Positions 27,112 to 35,823 of a DNA stretch of 64,000 bases are shown one piece after another. Below the pieces are notes generated by a model. The model had not been told where the DNA came from. It saw only the letters and a list, made by a program, of their open reading frames with translations, and did not search any database. The position numbers and the translations under genes are program-made. The stretch spans positions 62,001 to 126,000 of the forward strand of contig NZ_MUKU01000014.1 of the NCBI RefSeq assembly GCF_002081825.1, given 5' to 3'. The stretch's first letter is position 1. Each line of letters opens with the position of its first letter. This DNA comes from Chromobacterium haemolyticum (lineage in GTDB: Bacteria > Pseudomonadota > Gammaproteobacteria > Burkholderiales > Chromobacteriaceae).

Positions 27112-29355
27112 ATGCCTTGCTCTCGCTTTTCTCCGCCTTGCCCTGATTCTATTTTCTTTGCTTCCAATCTGCCGCGCTTCCGCCCCAAGGCGCTAGTGTT
27201 CAGCCTGGCCTGCCTGACCGCGCCCAGCGTCTGGGCTGCCGAGGCGCCGGCGCGCCTGGATACTGTCCACGTCACCGCCAACGGCCCGCAGGCGCGGGTG
27301 GGCAGCAATAAGCTGGACCGCGAGGAAATCGAGCGGCCGCAAGCGCGTTCCCTGGCCGAAGTGCTGGACGCGCTGCCCGGCGTCAACGCCGGCGGTTCGC
27401 AGCGCCCCGGCGGCCAGACCATCAATGTCTGGGGCTTCGAGTCGGTCGAGCATGTGCAGGTGTCCCTGGACGGCGCGCCGCAGGGCTTCGACAAGTACCA
27501 GCAGGGAACGTCCTTTATCGATCCGGAGTTGCTGGGCTCGGTTGAAGTCTTCAAGGGCGGGCATTCGCCGTTCTACGGCAACGGCGCGTTCGGCGCTGTG
27601 GTCAAGGCGGAAACCAAGACCGTGGCCGAGCTGTTGCAGCCGGGTAAATCAGTGGGCGGTTTCGCCAAGCTGATGTATCAGGACAACGGCAATCAGTTTG
27701 GCCAGTCTCTGGCCGCCTATGCGGGCGGGCCTGGCAGCAAGGCGGACATCCTGGCCTATGTGACCCGATCGCGCGCCGGGGACGGCAAGAAGGGCGATGG
27801 TTCCAGCACGATGTTTTCCGGCAATGATCTGGAGGGTGGCATGCTAAAGCTGGCCTGGCGTCCGGCGCCCGGCCACCGGCTGCGCTTGGGATGGGTGAGC
27901 CAGGAGGAGGAGCGGCGCACGCCGTGGGCGGCCAAGCGCGGGGACATCCCGGCGCCAAATGCGGCCGACATCAAGAAGTACGGTTGGGAAGGCGCTTGGC
28001 TGCGCCAGAGTGTGTGGCGCGAGCAGCAAAATGAGACGGTGAGCGCGGACTGGACCTTCGTCAGCGATTCGCCATGGCTGGATTTGCAGCTCAGCTATGC
28101 GCAGTCGCGGCGTTATCAGCACGACACCCGGCCGCCGACGGCGAGCATCTACGCCTTCTCCTCCTTGTTCGGAAACGAGAGCTGGGTAAATCAGCGCGAC
28201 CGGCGCCTTGAGCTGCGCAACACCGCCCGCTTCGGTTCCGGCTGGGCGCGTCAGGAAGTCACTACGGGCGTGAGCTGGGCGCACAAGACGCTAGACGCGC
28301 TGTTCTACCGCCCGGATAAGCGTAAGGATCCGGCTTACAACTATGGTTATCTGAATCCGCGCTACCAGCCTCCGGGCGAGGAAACCGTTCGATCCGCCTA
28401 TTGGGTACATCAATGGCAACCCTTGGACAGTCTGACGCTGACGCCTTCTCTACGCTACGACCATGTGTGGATACAGGGGCGGGAAAACCTGGCTTCCGCG
28501 TATAACGATCCGGCCAAGGGGCACGATTACAGCGGGTTGGCGTATTCCGGTTGGTCGCCGCGTTTGGCTGCGCGTTGGAACTTCCATCCGGGCTGGACGC
28601 TGGACGCCGGCTATACCCGCACTTGGCGCGCGCCGGGGGTGGACGAGGTATACGATACCCAGACTTTGGGCAGCACGACGGCGACTAGCCGCCAGTTACA
28701 GCCGGAAACGTTGAACGCGGTCAAGCTGGGTTTGGAATTCGAACGCGGCAATGTGCTGGCGTCCGGGGATAATCTGTCCGCAGCGCTGACTTGGTATCGC
28801 CAAACCGTCAAAAACGATATCGCGCAGCGCCTGGGGCCCAACCGGGGGGACGCGCCGGGCGCACCGCTGCCGCCAGTAATCGGCTTCTATCGCAATATGC
28901 CCGGTTATGTGATTCAGGGTTTTGAGCTGGAAGGGCGTTATCAGGCCGGCGGCTGGTTCGGCAGCTTGTCCTTGTCGTCGACCAAGGGCGAACGCAATCA
29001 TAGCCTGATGGATCCGTGGGGCAGGGACGAGCCCATCACCAATATCCCACCGCGCAAGGCGGTTGCCAATCTTGGTTATCGCTGGAACAAGATCGGCCTA
29101 TCCTTGAGCGGGCAGGGCAAGTTCGTGCGCAAACAGGACCGGGTATTGGTCAATTCACCTTACGCTTATCCCGCGCAGCATGGCTATTCATTGTTCGGCC
29201 TGTACCTGGGTTGGCAGCCCAAGGGCCGGTTCAAGGGCCTAGAGGCGCGACTGGCGGTGGACAATCTGTTCAACACTCAATACATCCCTTACCTGACCGA
29301 GGGGGCGGAAGGCATGGGGAGGGCGATACGCACCAGCGTGTCCTGGCGTTTCTGA
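27112..29355 (+). CDS. TonB-dependent outer-membrane receptor, probably for heme
   Basis: This 747-residue receptor has an N-terminal export signal (ALVFSLACLTAPSVWA), a TonB box-like DTVHVTA, a plug domain (ARSLAEVLDALPGVN, VSLDGAPQG, GSVEVFKGGHSPFYGNGAFG) and a 22-strand barrel ending in VSWRF. WRAPGVDEVY resembles the FRAP motif of hemoglobin/heme receptors of the HasR/HmuR kind. The Fur box just upstream shows iron control. The start codon (GTG 27109 or ATG 27112) has no good ribosome-binding site. Siderophore rather than heme uptake remains possible. Confidence 0.88.
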   Translation: MPCSRFSPPCPDSIFFASNLPRFRPKALVFSLACLTAPSVWAAEAPARLDTVHVTANGPQARVGSNKLDREEIERPQARSLAEVLDALPGVNAGGSQRPGGQTINVWGFESVEHVQVSLDGAPQGFDKYQQGTSFIDPELLGSVEVFKGGHSPFYGNGAFGAVVKAETKTVAELLQPGKSVGGFAKLMYQDNGNQFGQSLAAYAGGPGSKADILAYVTRSRAGDGKKGDGSSTMFSGNDLEGGMLKLAWRPAPGHRLRLGWVSQEEERRTPWAAKRGDIPAPNAADIKKYGWEGAWLRQSVWREQQNETVSADWTFVSDSPWLDLQLSYAQSRRYQHDTRPPTASIYAFSSLFGNESWVNQRDRRLELRNTARFGSGWARQEVTTGVSWAHKTLDALFYRPDKRKDPAYNYGYLNPRYQPPGEETVRSAYWVHQWQPLDSLTLTPSLRYDHVWIQGRENLASAYNDPAKGHDYSGLAYSGWSPRLAARWNFHPGWTLDAGYTRTWRAPGVDEVYDTQTLGSTTATSRQLQPETLNAVKLGLEFERGNVLASGDNLSAALTWYRQTVKNDIAQRLGPNRGDAPGAPLPPVIGFYRNMPGYVIQGFELEGRYQAGGWFGSLSLSSTKGERNHSLMDPWGRDEPITNIPPRKAVANLGYRWNKIGLSLSGQGKFVRKQDRVLVNSPYAYPAQHGYSLFGLYLGWQPKGRFKGLEARLAVDNLFNTQYIPYLTEGAEGMGRAIRTSVSWRF

Positions 29356-29386
29356 GCGGACGCCGCTTGCGTTTGATTTGAGGCTG

Positions 29387-29409
29387 AGGAGGGGCCCTGG
29401 GCCCCTCCT
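29387..29409 (+). terminator. GC-rich palindrome after the receptor
   Basis: A near-continuous palindrome AGGAGGGGCCC-T-GGGCCCCTCCT ends in TTGCGTT. It is a strong hairpin with a poor U-tract, and it precedes the ribE start by 44 bp. Confidence 0.55.
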
Positions 29410-29453
29410 TGCGTTACAATGGCGTTCCAAATCCCTAGCAAAGGAGCGCCTTC

Positions 29454-30071
29454 GTGTTTACCGGTATCGTCCAAGGAGTGGCGGAAGTGATCGCCATCAC
29501 GGAGAAGCAAGACTTTCGCACCCATACGCTGCGTTTGCCGGCGGCCTTGCTGCCCGGCCTAGAGCTGGGCGCCTCGGTGGCTCACAACGGCTGCTGCCTC
29601 ACTGTTACCGCCGTCAACGGCGATCAAGTTTCTTTCGATCTAATGCGCGAAACTCTGCGCGTCACCAACCTCGGCCTGTTGCAAACAGGCGACCTGGTCA
29701 ATATCGAGCGCGCCGCGCGCTTTGGCGACGAAATCGGCGGCCATGCGATGTCCGGCCATATCCTGTGCCTGGCCAAGGTGGCCCGGGTGATCGATCTGCC
29801 CAATAACCGCACCGTCTGGTTCGAATTGCCGGCGGAACATATCAAATATGTGTTCGCCAAGGGCTATATCGGTATTGACGGCATCAGCTTGACCGTAGGC
29901 GAGGTGACGGACAACCGCTTCTGCGTGCATCTGATCCCGGAAACCCTGGAACGCACCATCATCAAATCGCGCAAAGTGGGCGACTTGATCAATATCGAAG
30001 TGGACCCGCAGACTCAGGCCATCGTGGAGACGGTGGAGCGGGTGCTGGCCCAGCGAGGGGCCGCGGCGTGA
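29454..30071 (+). CDS. ribE: Riboflavin synthase alpha subunit
   Basis: This 205-residue enzyme dismutates two 6,7-dimethyl-8-ribityllumazine molecules to riboflavin. Two tandem lumazine-binding barrels are seen: MFTGIVQGVAEV with NGCCLTV, then GGHAMSGHI with GIDGISLTV. The start is GTG, with AAAGGAG 9 nt upstream. The PP-loop gene begins inside its stop codon (GTGA overlap), and ribB and ribH follow. Confidence 0.96.
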   Translation: MFTGIVQGVAEVIAITEKQDFRTHTLRLPAALLPGLELGASVAHNGCCLTVTAVNGDQVSFDLMRETLRVTNLGLLQTGDLVNIERAARFGDEIGGHAMSGHILCLAKVARVIDLPNNRTVWFELPAEHIKYVFAKGYIGIDGISLTVGEVTDNRFCVHLIPETLERTIIKSRKVGDLINIEVDPQTQAIVETVERVLAQRGAAA

Positions 30072-30730
30072 ACATGGTTGGCCGGCGCGTGCTGGCCTCC
30101 TGGAGCGGCGGCAAGGATTCCTGCCTGGCGCTGTGGCACGCGGTGCGAGCCGGCGCCCATCCGCAGGCCTTGTTGACGATGGCGGACGAGCGCGGCGAGC
30201 GTTCGCGCTCGCACGGCTTGCGCCCGGAGGTGCTGGCGCTGCAGGCGGCGGCGCTGGGTTTGCCCCTGCGGGTGGGGCGCGCAAGTTGGGACGGCTATGA
30301 GGCCGAGTTCATCGCCCGGCTGGAGGAGGCCCGCGCCGACGGTTGCGAGGCCGCGGTCTTCGGCGACATCGATCTGGATGCCCACCGGGAGTGGGAGGAG
30401 AAGGTGTGCGCCGCCGCCGGCCTGCAAGCGTGGCTGCCGCTGTGGCAGCAGGCGCGCGCCGCCTTGGTGCGAGAATTCATCGATGCGGGCTTTCGCGCCC
30501 GGATCGTGGTGGTGAACACCCGGCTGGTCGGCGAGGAGTGGTTGGGCCGGGAACTGAGCCATCAGTGGGTGGACCGGATGCTGGCGGAGGGCATGGATCC
30601 TTGCGCCGAGGCCGGCGAGTTTCACACACTGGCAATGGACGGGCCTTTGTTCGCGCAGCCTTTGCGCTTGCGCGACGGCGACGTCCATCGCCACGGAGAT
30701 TATGTCAGCCTGGACCTGTTGCCCGGCTGA
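30068..30730 (+). CDS. PP-loop ATPase, Dph6/MJ0570-related
   Basis: This 220-residue ATP-pyrophosphatase has SWSGGKDSCLAL at the N terminus, the PP-loop that adenylates a substrate. The GEFHTLAMDGPLF segment near the C terminus is typical of the diphthine-ammonia-ligase-like family. Bacteria lack diphthamide, so the real reaction is unknown. The GTG start overlaps the ribE stop by 4 bp and has GAGGGG 7 nt upstream, so it is translated with the riboflavin genes. A role linked to flavin or cofactor metabolism is possible but unproven. Confidence 0.8.
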   Translation: MNMVGRRVLASWSGGKDSCLALWHAVRAGAHPQALLTMADERGERSRSHGLRPEVLALQAAALGLPLRVGRASWDGYEAEFIARLEEARADGCEAAVFGDIDLDAHREWEEKVCAAAGLQAWLPLWQQARAALVREFIDAGFRARIVVVNTRLVGEEWLGRELSHQWVDRMLAEGMDPCAEAGEFHTLAMDGPLFAQPLRLRDGDVHRHGDYVSLDLLPG

Positions 30731-30790
30731 AAACGAATTCAGGCGGGCGGCGGCCCGCGCCAAAAACAAGTGCTTACGAAGGAAGATGGT

Positions 30791-31897
30791 ATGACTATTT
30801 CCCCGATTCAGGACATTATCGCCGACATCAAGGCCGGCAAGATGGTGGTGCTGGTGGACGCCGAGGACCGCGAGAACGAAGGCGATCTGGTCATGGCGGC
30901 GGAGTTCGTCACCCCGGAGGCGATCAACTTCATGGCCAAGTTCGGCCGCGGTCTGATCTGTCTGACCTTGACCGAGGAGCGTTGCCAGCAGTTGAACCTG
31001 CCGCTGATGGTCAGCAATAACGGCACTCCGTACAGCACCAACTTCACCGTGTCCATCGAGGCCGCCGAAGGCGTGACCACCGGCATTTCCGCCGCGGACC
31101 GAGCCCGCACCGTGCAAGCCGCGGTGGCGCGGTTGGCCAAGCCGGCGGATTTGGTGCAGCCGGGTCATATCTTCCCGCTGAAAGCGCAAAAAGGCGGCGT
31201 GCTGATACGCGCCGGCCACACCGAGGCCGGCTGCGATCTGTCGATGTTGGCGGGTTTGGAGCCGGCCGGCGTGATCTGCGAAATCATGAACGACGACGGC
31301 ACCATGGCGCGCTTGCCCGAACTGGTGGAGTTCGCGCGCGAGCACGGCTTGAAAGTGGGCACCATCGCCGATTTGATCCAGTACCGCAGCCGCACGGAAT
31401 CGCTGGTGGAGAAGGTGGGGCAACGGCCGGTGGACACCCCGTTCGGCGCTTTCGACTTGCATGTGTTCCGCGACATCACCACCCGCGCCACCCATTTGGC
31501 CTTGGTCAAAGGGGAGATTGAGGCGCAGCGCGAAACCCTGGTGCGCGTGCACGAACCCTTGTCGGTGATCGACGTGTTGGCGCCCTTGTGCAGTCAGCAC
31601 TCCTGGACGGTGCCCAATGCCTTGGAAAGGATAGAAGAAGCCGGCCACGGCGTGGTAGTGCTGCTGTACCGCGACGAAACCGGCGAAGACTTGGCGCAGC
31701 GCGCGTTGGGCCTGGAGCAGCAGAAGCAGCGCTGGGACAGCAAGACCTTCGGTATCGGCGCGCAAATGCTCAAGGCGCTGGGCGTGGGCAAAATGAAGCT
31801 GATGACCTCGCCGGTCAGCTTGCCGTCCATGACCGGCTTCGATCTGGAAGTGACCGGCTTTTGCCAGCCGCACGCCTTCCACGTGGACGAGGAATGA
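30791..31897 (+). CDS. ribB: 3,4-dihydroxy-2-butanone-4-phosphate synthase with degenerate GTP-cyclohydrolase-like domain (RibBX type)
   Basis: This 368-residue protein makes the four-carbon precursor of riboflavin from ribulose 5-phosphate. The N-terminal DHBP-synthase domain is intact: [13 protein letters not shown], the FGRGLICL loop and [11 protein letters not shown]. The C-terminal RibA-like domain has lost the zinc cysteines: the usual CLTGDVF...CDCG region reads [12 protein letters not shown]. The GRGIGL loop is also missing, so GTP cyclohydrolase activity is unlikely. This is the RibBX arrangement known in proteobacteria. The ATG at 30791 has a GGAAG site upstream. No FMN riboswitch is visible in the 60-bp gap before it. 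Confidence 0.93.
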   Translation: MTISPIQDIIADIKAGKMVVLVDAEDRENEGDLVMAAEFVTPEAINFMAKFGRGLICLTLTEERCQQLNLPLMVSNNGTPYSTNFTVSIEAAEGVTTGISAADRARTVQAAVARLAKPADLVQPGHIFPLKAQKGGVLIRAGHTEAGCDLSMLAGLEPAGVICEIMNDDGTMARLPELVEFAREHGLKVGTIADLIQYRSRTESLVEKVGQRPVDTPFGAFDLHVFRDITTRATHLALVKGEIEAQRETLVRVHEPLSVIDVLAPLCSQHSWTVPNALERIEEAGHGVVVLLYRDETGEDLAQRALGLEQQKQRWDSKTFGIGAQMLKALGVGKMKLMTSPVSLPSMTGFDLEVTGFCQPHAFHVDEE

Positions 31898-31976
31898 GAG
31901 GCGGCGTAATGGCTAAGGCCCGGGGATTGAGGTAGAATCTCCGGTTTTCCGTAGTGATTCCGCCGCGAGGAACAAG

Positions 31977-32447
31977 ATGCTTCAAGCTATCCAGCGTATA
32001 GAACCCGATCTGACGGGCAAGGGCCTGAAAATCGGCGTTGTGATGTCGCGTTTCAACACCCCGGTTTGCGAAGGCTTGCGCGACGCTTGCCTGGGTGAGC
32101 TGGCCCGGCTGGGCGTGGCCGCCGAGGACGTGACCCTGGCCACGGTGCCGGGCGCGCTGGAAGCGCCGCTGGTATTGCAGACCATGGCCAAGAGCGGCCG
32201 TTTCGACGCGCTGGTGGCGTTGGGAGCGGTGATCCGCGGCGAAACCTACCATTTCGAACTGGTGTCGAACGAATCCGGCGCGGGCGTGACCCGCGTGGGC
32301 CTGGACTTCGACATCCCGATCGCCAACGCGATTCTGACCACCGAAACCGACGAGCAGGCCGAAGTGCGCATGGAAGTCAAAGGCCGCGAGGCCGCTGCCG
32401 TGGCGGTGGAGATGGCGAATTTGCGCAAGCGCATTCAGCGCGGCTGA
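31977..32447 (+). CDS. ribH: 6,7-dimethyl-8-ribityllumazine synthase
   Basis: This 156-residue enzyme condenses the pyrimidine and butanone-phosphate precursors into lumazine, the substrate of RibE. Conserved motifs are [21 protein letters not shown], and [16 protein letters not shown] with the catalytic His. The length and the GAGGAAC site before the ATG fit. It lies between ribB and nusB, a common proteobacterial order. Confidence 0.97.
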   Translation: MLQAIQRIEPDLTGKGLKIGVVMSRFNTPVCEGLRDACLGELARLGVAAEDVTLATVPGALEAPLVLQTMAKSGRFDALVALGAVIRGETYHFELVSNESGAGVTRVGLDFDIPIANAILTTETDEQAEVRMEVKGREAAAVAVEMANLRKRIQRG

Positions 32448-32513
32448 TCGGCTCCCGCCAAGATACCGGAGCCGGGCGTGCCTGGCTCACCGCTCTTTAC
32501 AAGGAACACCTCT

Positions 32514-32960
32514 ATGAAAACCGCTCGCCGCCGCGCCCGCGAATTTGCCATCCAAGGCATTTACGAATGGGAGCTGAACCCGGATCGTCCGGCCTCCCTG
32601 ATCGAAAAGCATCTGCGCGAGAATGAATACTTCGCCAAGGCCGATGAAGCCCTGTTCCGCGAAATCCTGTACGGCGTGCTGAAAGACGTGGGCGCACTGT
32701 CCAAGCAGATCGGCCACTATTACGAACGCGCCGAAGACGAAGTCAGCCCGGTGGAACGCGCCGTGCTGTTGATGGCCGCGCTGGAACTGACCCAGCATCC
32801 GGAAACCCCGTATCCGGTGATCATCAACGAAGCCATCGAAATCACCAAGACCTTCGGCGGCACCGATGGTCATAAATTCGTCAACGGCGTGTTGGACAAG
32901 CTGGCCGCAGAAGTGCGCGCCGACGAAGTGGCGTCGCAAAAGGCGCGTCGCCAAAACTGA
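32514..32960 (+). CDS. nusB: Transcription antitermination factor NusB
   Basis: This 148-residue all-helical protein binds boxA RNA with NusE and promotes rRNA antitermination. RRRAREFAIQGIYEWEL at the N terminus and YPVIINEAIEITKTFGGTDGHKFVNGVLDKL at the C terminus are typical. The ATG at 32514 with AAGGAA upstream is preferred over an open extension to 32478. A terminator follows immediately. Confidence 0.97.
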   Translation: MKTARRRAREFAIQGIYEWELNPDRPASLIEKHLRENEYFAKADEALFREILYGVLKDVGALSKQIGHYYERAEDEVSPVERAVLLMAALELTQHPETPYPVIINEAIEITKTFGGTDGHKFVNGVLDKLAAEVRADEVASQKARRQN

Positions 32961-32991
32961 GGCCTTGTCGCCGGCGCTGTCAGATTGAAAC

Positions 32992-33015
32992 ACACCCGCG
33001 ACCGCGGGTGTTTTT
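32992..33015 (+). terminator. Terminator after nusB
   Basis: Stem ACACCCGC/GCGGGTGT with a 4-nt loop and five T, only 25 bp before thiL, so thiL may need its own promoter or read-through. Confidence 0.85.
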
Positions 33016-33040
33016 ACATCGGCCGAGCAGAAAGATCGTG

Positions 33041-33991
33041 ATGAATGAATTTGAATTGATCCGCCGCTATTTCACGCGCCCGGCCGGCGGCGCGGTCCTG
33101 GGCGTTGGAGACGACGCCGCCATTCTGAGGCCGACGCCAGGTTGCGATCTGCATGTCTCGGTGGACATGCTGGTGGAGGGGCGTCATTTCTTTGCTGACG
33201 TCGCGCCGGAGGCGCTGGGCCATAAAACGCTGGCGGTAAATTTGTCCGATATGGCGGCGATGGGCGCCGCGCCGCGCTGGGTGGTGTTGTCGCTGGCCCT
33301 GCCGGCGATGGACGAGGCCTGGGCCGCCGGCTTCTCCCGAGGGTTTTTCGCCTTGGCGGAGCGCTACGGAGTCGATGTGATCGGCGGCGACACCACGCGC
33401 GGCCCGCTGACGCTGTCGGTGACCGTGGGCGGAGAGACGCCGCGAGGCCAGGCGCTGCGCCGCGCCGCCGCCCGCGTGGGCGACGACGTCTGGGTCAGCG
33501 GCGAGTTGGGTCTGGGAGCGATGGCGGTGCGCAGCCGGCTGGGCAAGTTGGCTCCCTTGCCGGACGGTTTGCGCGAGGCGGCCTGGCGCAAGCTGGAATA
33601 CCCGGAGCCGCGCATCGCCCTGGGTCTGGCCCTGCTGCCGCTGGCGCATGCCGCCGCCGACGTGTCCGACGGCCTGCTGTCGGACCTCGGTCATATCGCC
33701 GCCGCTTCCCAGGCTGCGGTGGAAGTGTGGGCGGACGCCTTGCCGTCGCACCCGCTGGCGGAGGCCGCGCGCGAGCAATGGCTGGATTGCCTGGCCGCGG
33801 GCGGCGACGATTACGAACTGGTATTTACCGCGCCGGCCGCGCGTCGGGCTCGGATCGAGGCCTGCGCCGAGACGGCTGGCTGTCGCCTGAGCCGCATCGG
33901 CCGCATCGCGGCCGGCCAGGGCGTCAGCCTGCTGGGCGGAGACGGCAACATCATACAACTGGAAAGCACCGGCTATGACCATTTCAAATGA
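33041..33991 (+). CDS. thiL: Thiamine-monophosphate kinase
   Basis: This 316-residue enzyme phosphorylates thiamine monophosphate to the active diphosphate. Seen are GVGDDAAIL (N-terminal Mg/ATP aspartates), HVSVDMLVEGRHF, LAVNLSDMAAMGA, GGDTTRG and DVSDGLLSDL, plus the late GGDDYELVF. The ATG at 33041 gives the family N terminus MNEFELIRRYF. pgpA starts within its last 17 bases. Confidence 0.96.
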   Translation: MNEFELIRRYFTRPAGGAVLGVGDDAAILRPTPGCDLHVSVDMLVEGRHFFADVAPEALGHKTLAVNLSDMAAMGAAPRWVVLSLALPAMDEAWAAGFSRGFFALAERYGVDVIGGDTTRGPLTLSVTVGGETPRGQALRRAAARVGDDVWVSGELGLGAMAVRSRLGKLAPLPDGLREAAWRKLEYPEPRIALGLALLPLAHAAADVSDGLLSDLGHIAAASQAAVEVWADALPSHPLAEAAREQWLDCLAAGGDDYELVFTAPAARRARIEACAETAGCRLSRIGRIAAGQGVSLLGGDGNIIQLESTGYDHFK

Positions 33992-34487
33992 GACGGAAAC
34001 CCTGAAGCTGCAACCGAACTGGCGCTTCGTCCTGAGCCACCCCGCCCATTTCCTGGCTTTTGGTTTCGGCAGCGGTCTGGCGCGCAAGGCGCCGGGCACT
34101 TGGGGCACGGTGGCCGCCTATCCCCTGTTTTTTGTTCTGCACGCGCTGGGTGTGCAAGGTTTGGCGCTGGCGGCGCTGTGTCTGCCGCTGTTCATCGCTG
34201 GGGTCTGGATCTGCGGCTACAGCGGCCGGGCGCTGGGCGTGCACGACTACGGCGGCATCGTCTGGGACGAGATCGTCGCCATGCTGCTGGTGCTGGCCTT
34301 CGCGCCGGCCACGCCCTTGGCCTGGTTGCTGGCCTTTGTCTTGTTCCGCTTTTTCGACATTCTCAAGCCCTGGCCTATCCGCTGGCTGGACCGTCATGTG
34401 GGCGGCGGTTTCGGTGTGATGGTGGACGATTTGCTGGCGGCCTTGTTCGCGCTAGCGGTGCAGTGGGGCGTTTGGCGCATGCTGTAA
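33975..34487 (+). CDS. pgpA: Phosphatidylglycerophosphatase A
   Basis: This 170-residue membrane enzyme dephosphorylates PG-phosphate to phosphatidylglycerol. The signature GSGLARKAPGTWGTVAA and the motif DYGGIVWDEIVAM with acidic residues are present, with four hydrophobic segments. It overlaps thiL by 17 bp. Its TAA stop is the first part of the dispersed repeat at 34486. Confidence 0.94.
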   Translation: MTISNETETLKLQPNWRFVLSHPAHFLAFGFGSGLARKAPGTWGTVAAYPLFFVLHALGVQGLALAALCLPLFIAGVWICGYSGRALGVHDYGGIVWDEIVAMLLVLAFAPATPLAWLLAFVLFRFFDILKPWPIRWLDRHVGGGFGVMVDDLLAALFALAVQWGVWRML

Positions 34488-34629
34488 GAACCTGTTTACG
34501 ATCTGCTGCGCTTCATGAAGCGTTGCACGGTGAGTGCAAGCTCAAAATGCTCATGTACCACTTGTACATTCCGCTTTTTCGCTCGTTTTCGCCTTGTCTC
34601 GCTCATGCTCGCGAGATTTTGAATAGGCT
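34486..34629. repeat. Dispersed ~145-bp repeat, copy C (best-preserved)
   Basis: The left end AAGAACCTGTTTACGATCTG and right end GCGAGATTTTGAATAGGCT form imperfect inverted ends. The interior holds GTAC-N5-GTAC and a pyrimidine-rich CGCTTTTTCGCTCG. It starts inside the pgpA stop. Directly after it, AAGAGCCTGTTCAG looks like the beginning of a further copy cut off by the terminator at 34656. Confidence 0.75.
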
Positions 34630-34655
34630 GTAAGAGCCTGTTCAGTGTGGAAATG

Positions 34656-34680
34656 AAAAGGGGCCGTCGGCCCCTTTTTT
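34656..34680. terminator. Bidirectional terminator between pgpA and the efflux operon
   Basis: AAAAGGGGCC-GTC-GGCCCCTTTTTT, a perfect stem with A and T flanks. Confidence 0.92.
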
Positions 34681-34696
34681 CATAGCCGTGGCGGAC

Positions 34697-35554
34697 TCAA
34701 CGCACTACCACGGTGCAGGTGGTGCCTGCCACCAGAACCTGTCCGGCCGGCAGCGCGTCCAGCTCGATGCGCACCGGCACCCGCTGCGCCAGCCGCACCC
34801 AGTTGAAGGTGGGGTTGACGTCGGCCAGAAGCTCGCGGCCGGTGCCTGCGTCGCGGTCGGTGATGCCGCGGGCGATGCTGGCGACGTGGCCGCGCAATGT
34901 CGGGGCGCCGCTAAGCAGGGTGATCTCCACCTTGGCGCCGGGCTTGAGCAAGGGCAGCTTGGTTTCCTCGAAATAGCCTTCCACGCGATAAGAATTACGG
35001 TCTATCAGCGCCAGTTTGGGCGCGCCGACGGCGGCGAAGTCCCCGACGTGGACATTGAGGTTGGTCACGTAACCGTCCGCGGGGGCGCGAACCACGGTGC
35101 GCTCCAGATTGAGCTGGGCCAGATCGCGCGCGGCCAGCGCCGCCTGGTATTGGGAGCCGGCCGCGGCGGCGGCGAAGCTCGCGGTTTCACGGTTTTCGGC
35201 GGACACCACGGTGCTGTCCAGGCTGTCTCGGCGCGCGGCCTCTTTGCCGCGGCGGTTTTTCTCGGTGCGTTGACCGTCCAGCGCGGCTTCGGCTTGGGTC
35301 AAGGCTGCCGCGTAGCGGGCGCGGTCCACGACGAAGAGCACGTCGCCCTTATGTACCAGTTGATTGTCCTTGACGGCCACCTGGGTCACTAGGCCGGCCA
35401 CGTCGGCGGAGAGCGTGATCACGTCGGCGCGTACGCGGCCGTCGCGGGTCCATGGGGAGTGCATGTAGTGGTCCCACAGCGCCTTGCCCAGCCAGACGGC
35501 GAGCGCCAGCAGCAGCAAGGTGGTCAGGTAGCGGATGAGGGTATTGGTTTGCAT
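34697..35554 (-). CDS. HlyD/AaeA-type efflux adaptor
   Basis: This 285-residue periplasmic membrane-fusion protein has an N-terminal anchor (LTTLLLLALAVWLG), biotinyl-lipoyl halves (VSLSADVAGLVT-like and VVRAPADGYVTNLNVHVGDF), a coiled hairpin in between and a beta-barrel ending VVVR. It resembles AaeA/EmrA adaptors that link inner-membrane pumps to an outer-membrane channel. The neighbours are DUF1656, FUSC, MarR and NodT genes, a complete p-hydroxybenzoate-type export operon. Confidence 0.9.
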   Translation of the reverse strand: MQTNTLIRYLTTLLLLALAVWLGKALWDHYMHSPWTRDGRVRADVITLSADVAGLVTQVAVKDNQLVHKGDVLFVVDRARYAAALTQAEAALDGQRTEKNRRGKEAARRDSLDSTVVSAENRETASFAAAAAGSQYQAALAARDLAQLNLERTVVRAPADGYVTNLNVHVGDFAAVGAPKLALIDRNSYRVEGYFEETKLPLLKPGAKVEITLLSGAPTLRGHVASIARGITDRDAGTGRELLADVNPTFNWVRLAQRVPVRIELDALPAGQVLVAGTTCTVVVR

Positions 35555-35625
35555 TTTGATTATCCGAAATAGTGTTTCAGCGCTGATTCAAAGTCTTGCG
35601 GGCCAGGCTTGGGCGAGCGGCGTGT

Positions 35626-35823
35626 TCAATAGAGCAATAGCGCCAGGCCGCTGAACACGCAGATCAACAGGCTGAGGCGGAACAAGGCCGGGTGCCATAC
35701 CCGGCGATAGACGCCGGCTCGGCCTAGCAGCCAGTCCAGTCCAGCTTGGCATAGCAGGCTGAATAGGAATAAGGGCAGCAGGGTGGGAATCAGAATGCCG
35801 AACACGGCGATTTCACGAGTCAT
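35626..35823 (-). CDS. DUF1656 (AaeX-like) small membrane protein
   Basis: This 65-residue protein with two hydrophobic helices starts MTREIAVFGILIPTLLP, the usual DUF1656 N terminus, which occurs between FUSC pumps and their HlyD adaptors. The ATG at 35823 overlaps the end of the FUSC gene by 11 bp and has AAGGAAC upstream. Its function is unknown; it is probably a small pump component. Confidence 0.85.
   Translation of the reverse strand: MTREIAVFGILIPTLLPLFLFSLLCQAGLDWLLGRAGVYRRVWHPALFRLSLLICVFSGLALLLY

Noticed and set aside
30731-30790. FMN riboswitch before ribB
   Set aside because: The gap is only 60 bp and lacks the conserved RFN element.
30014-31882. 622-codon minus-strand open frame across the ribB region
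   Set aside because: Antisense shadow of well-supported riboflavin genes.
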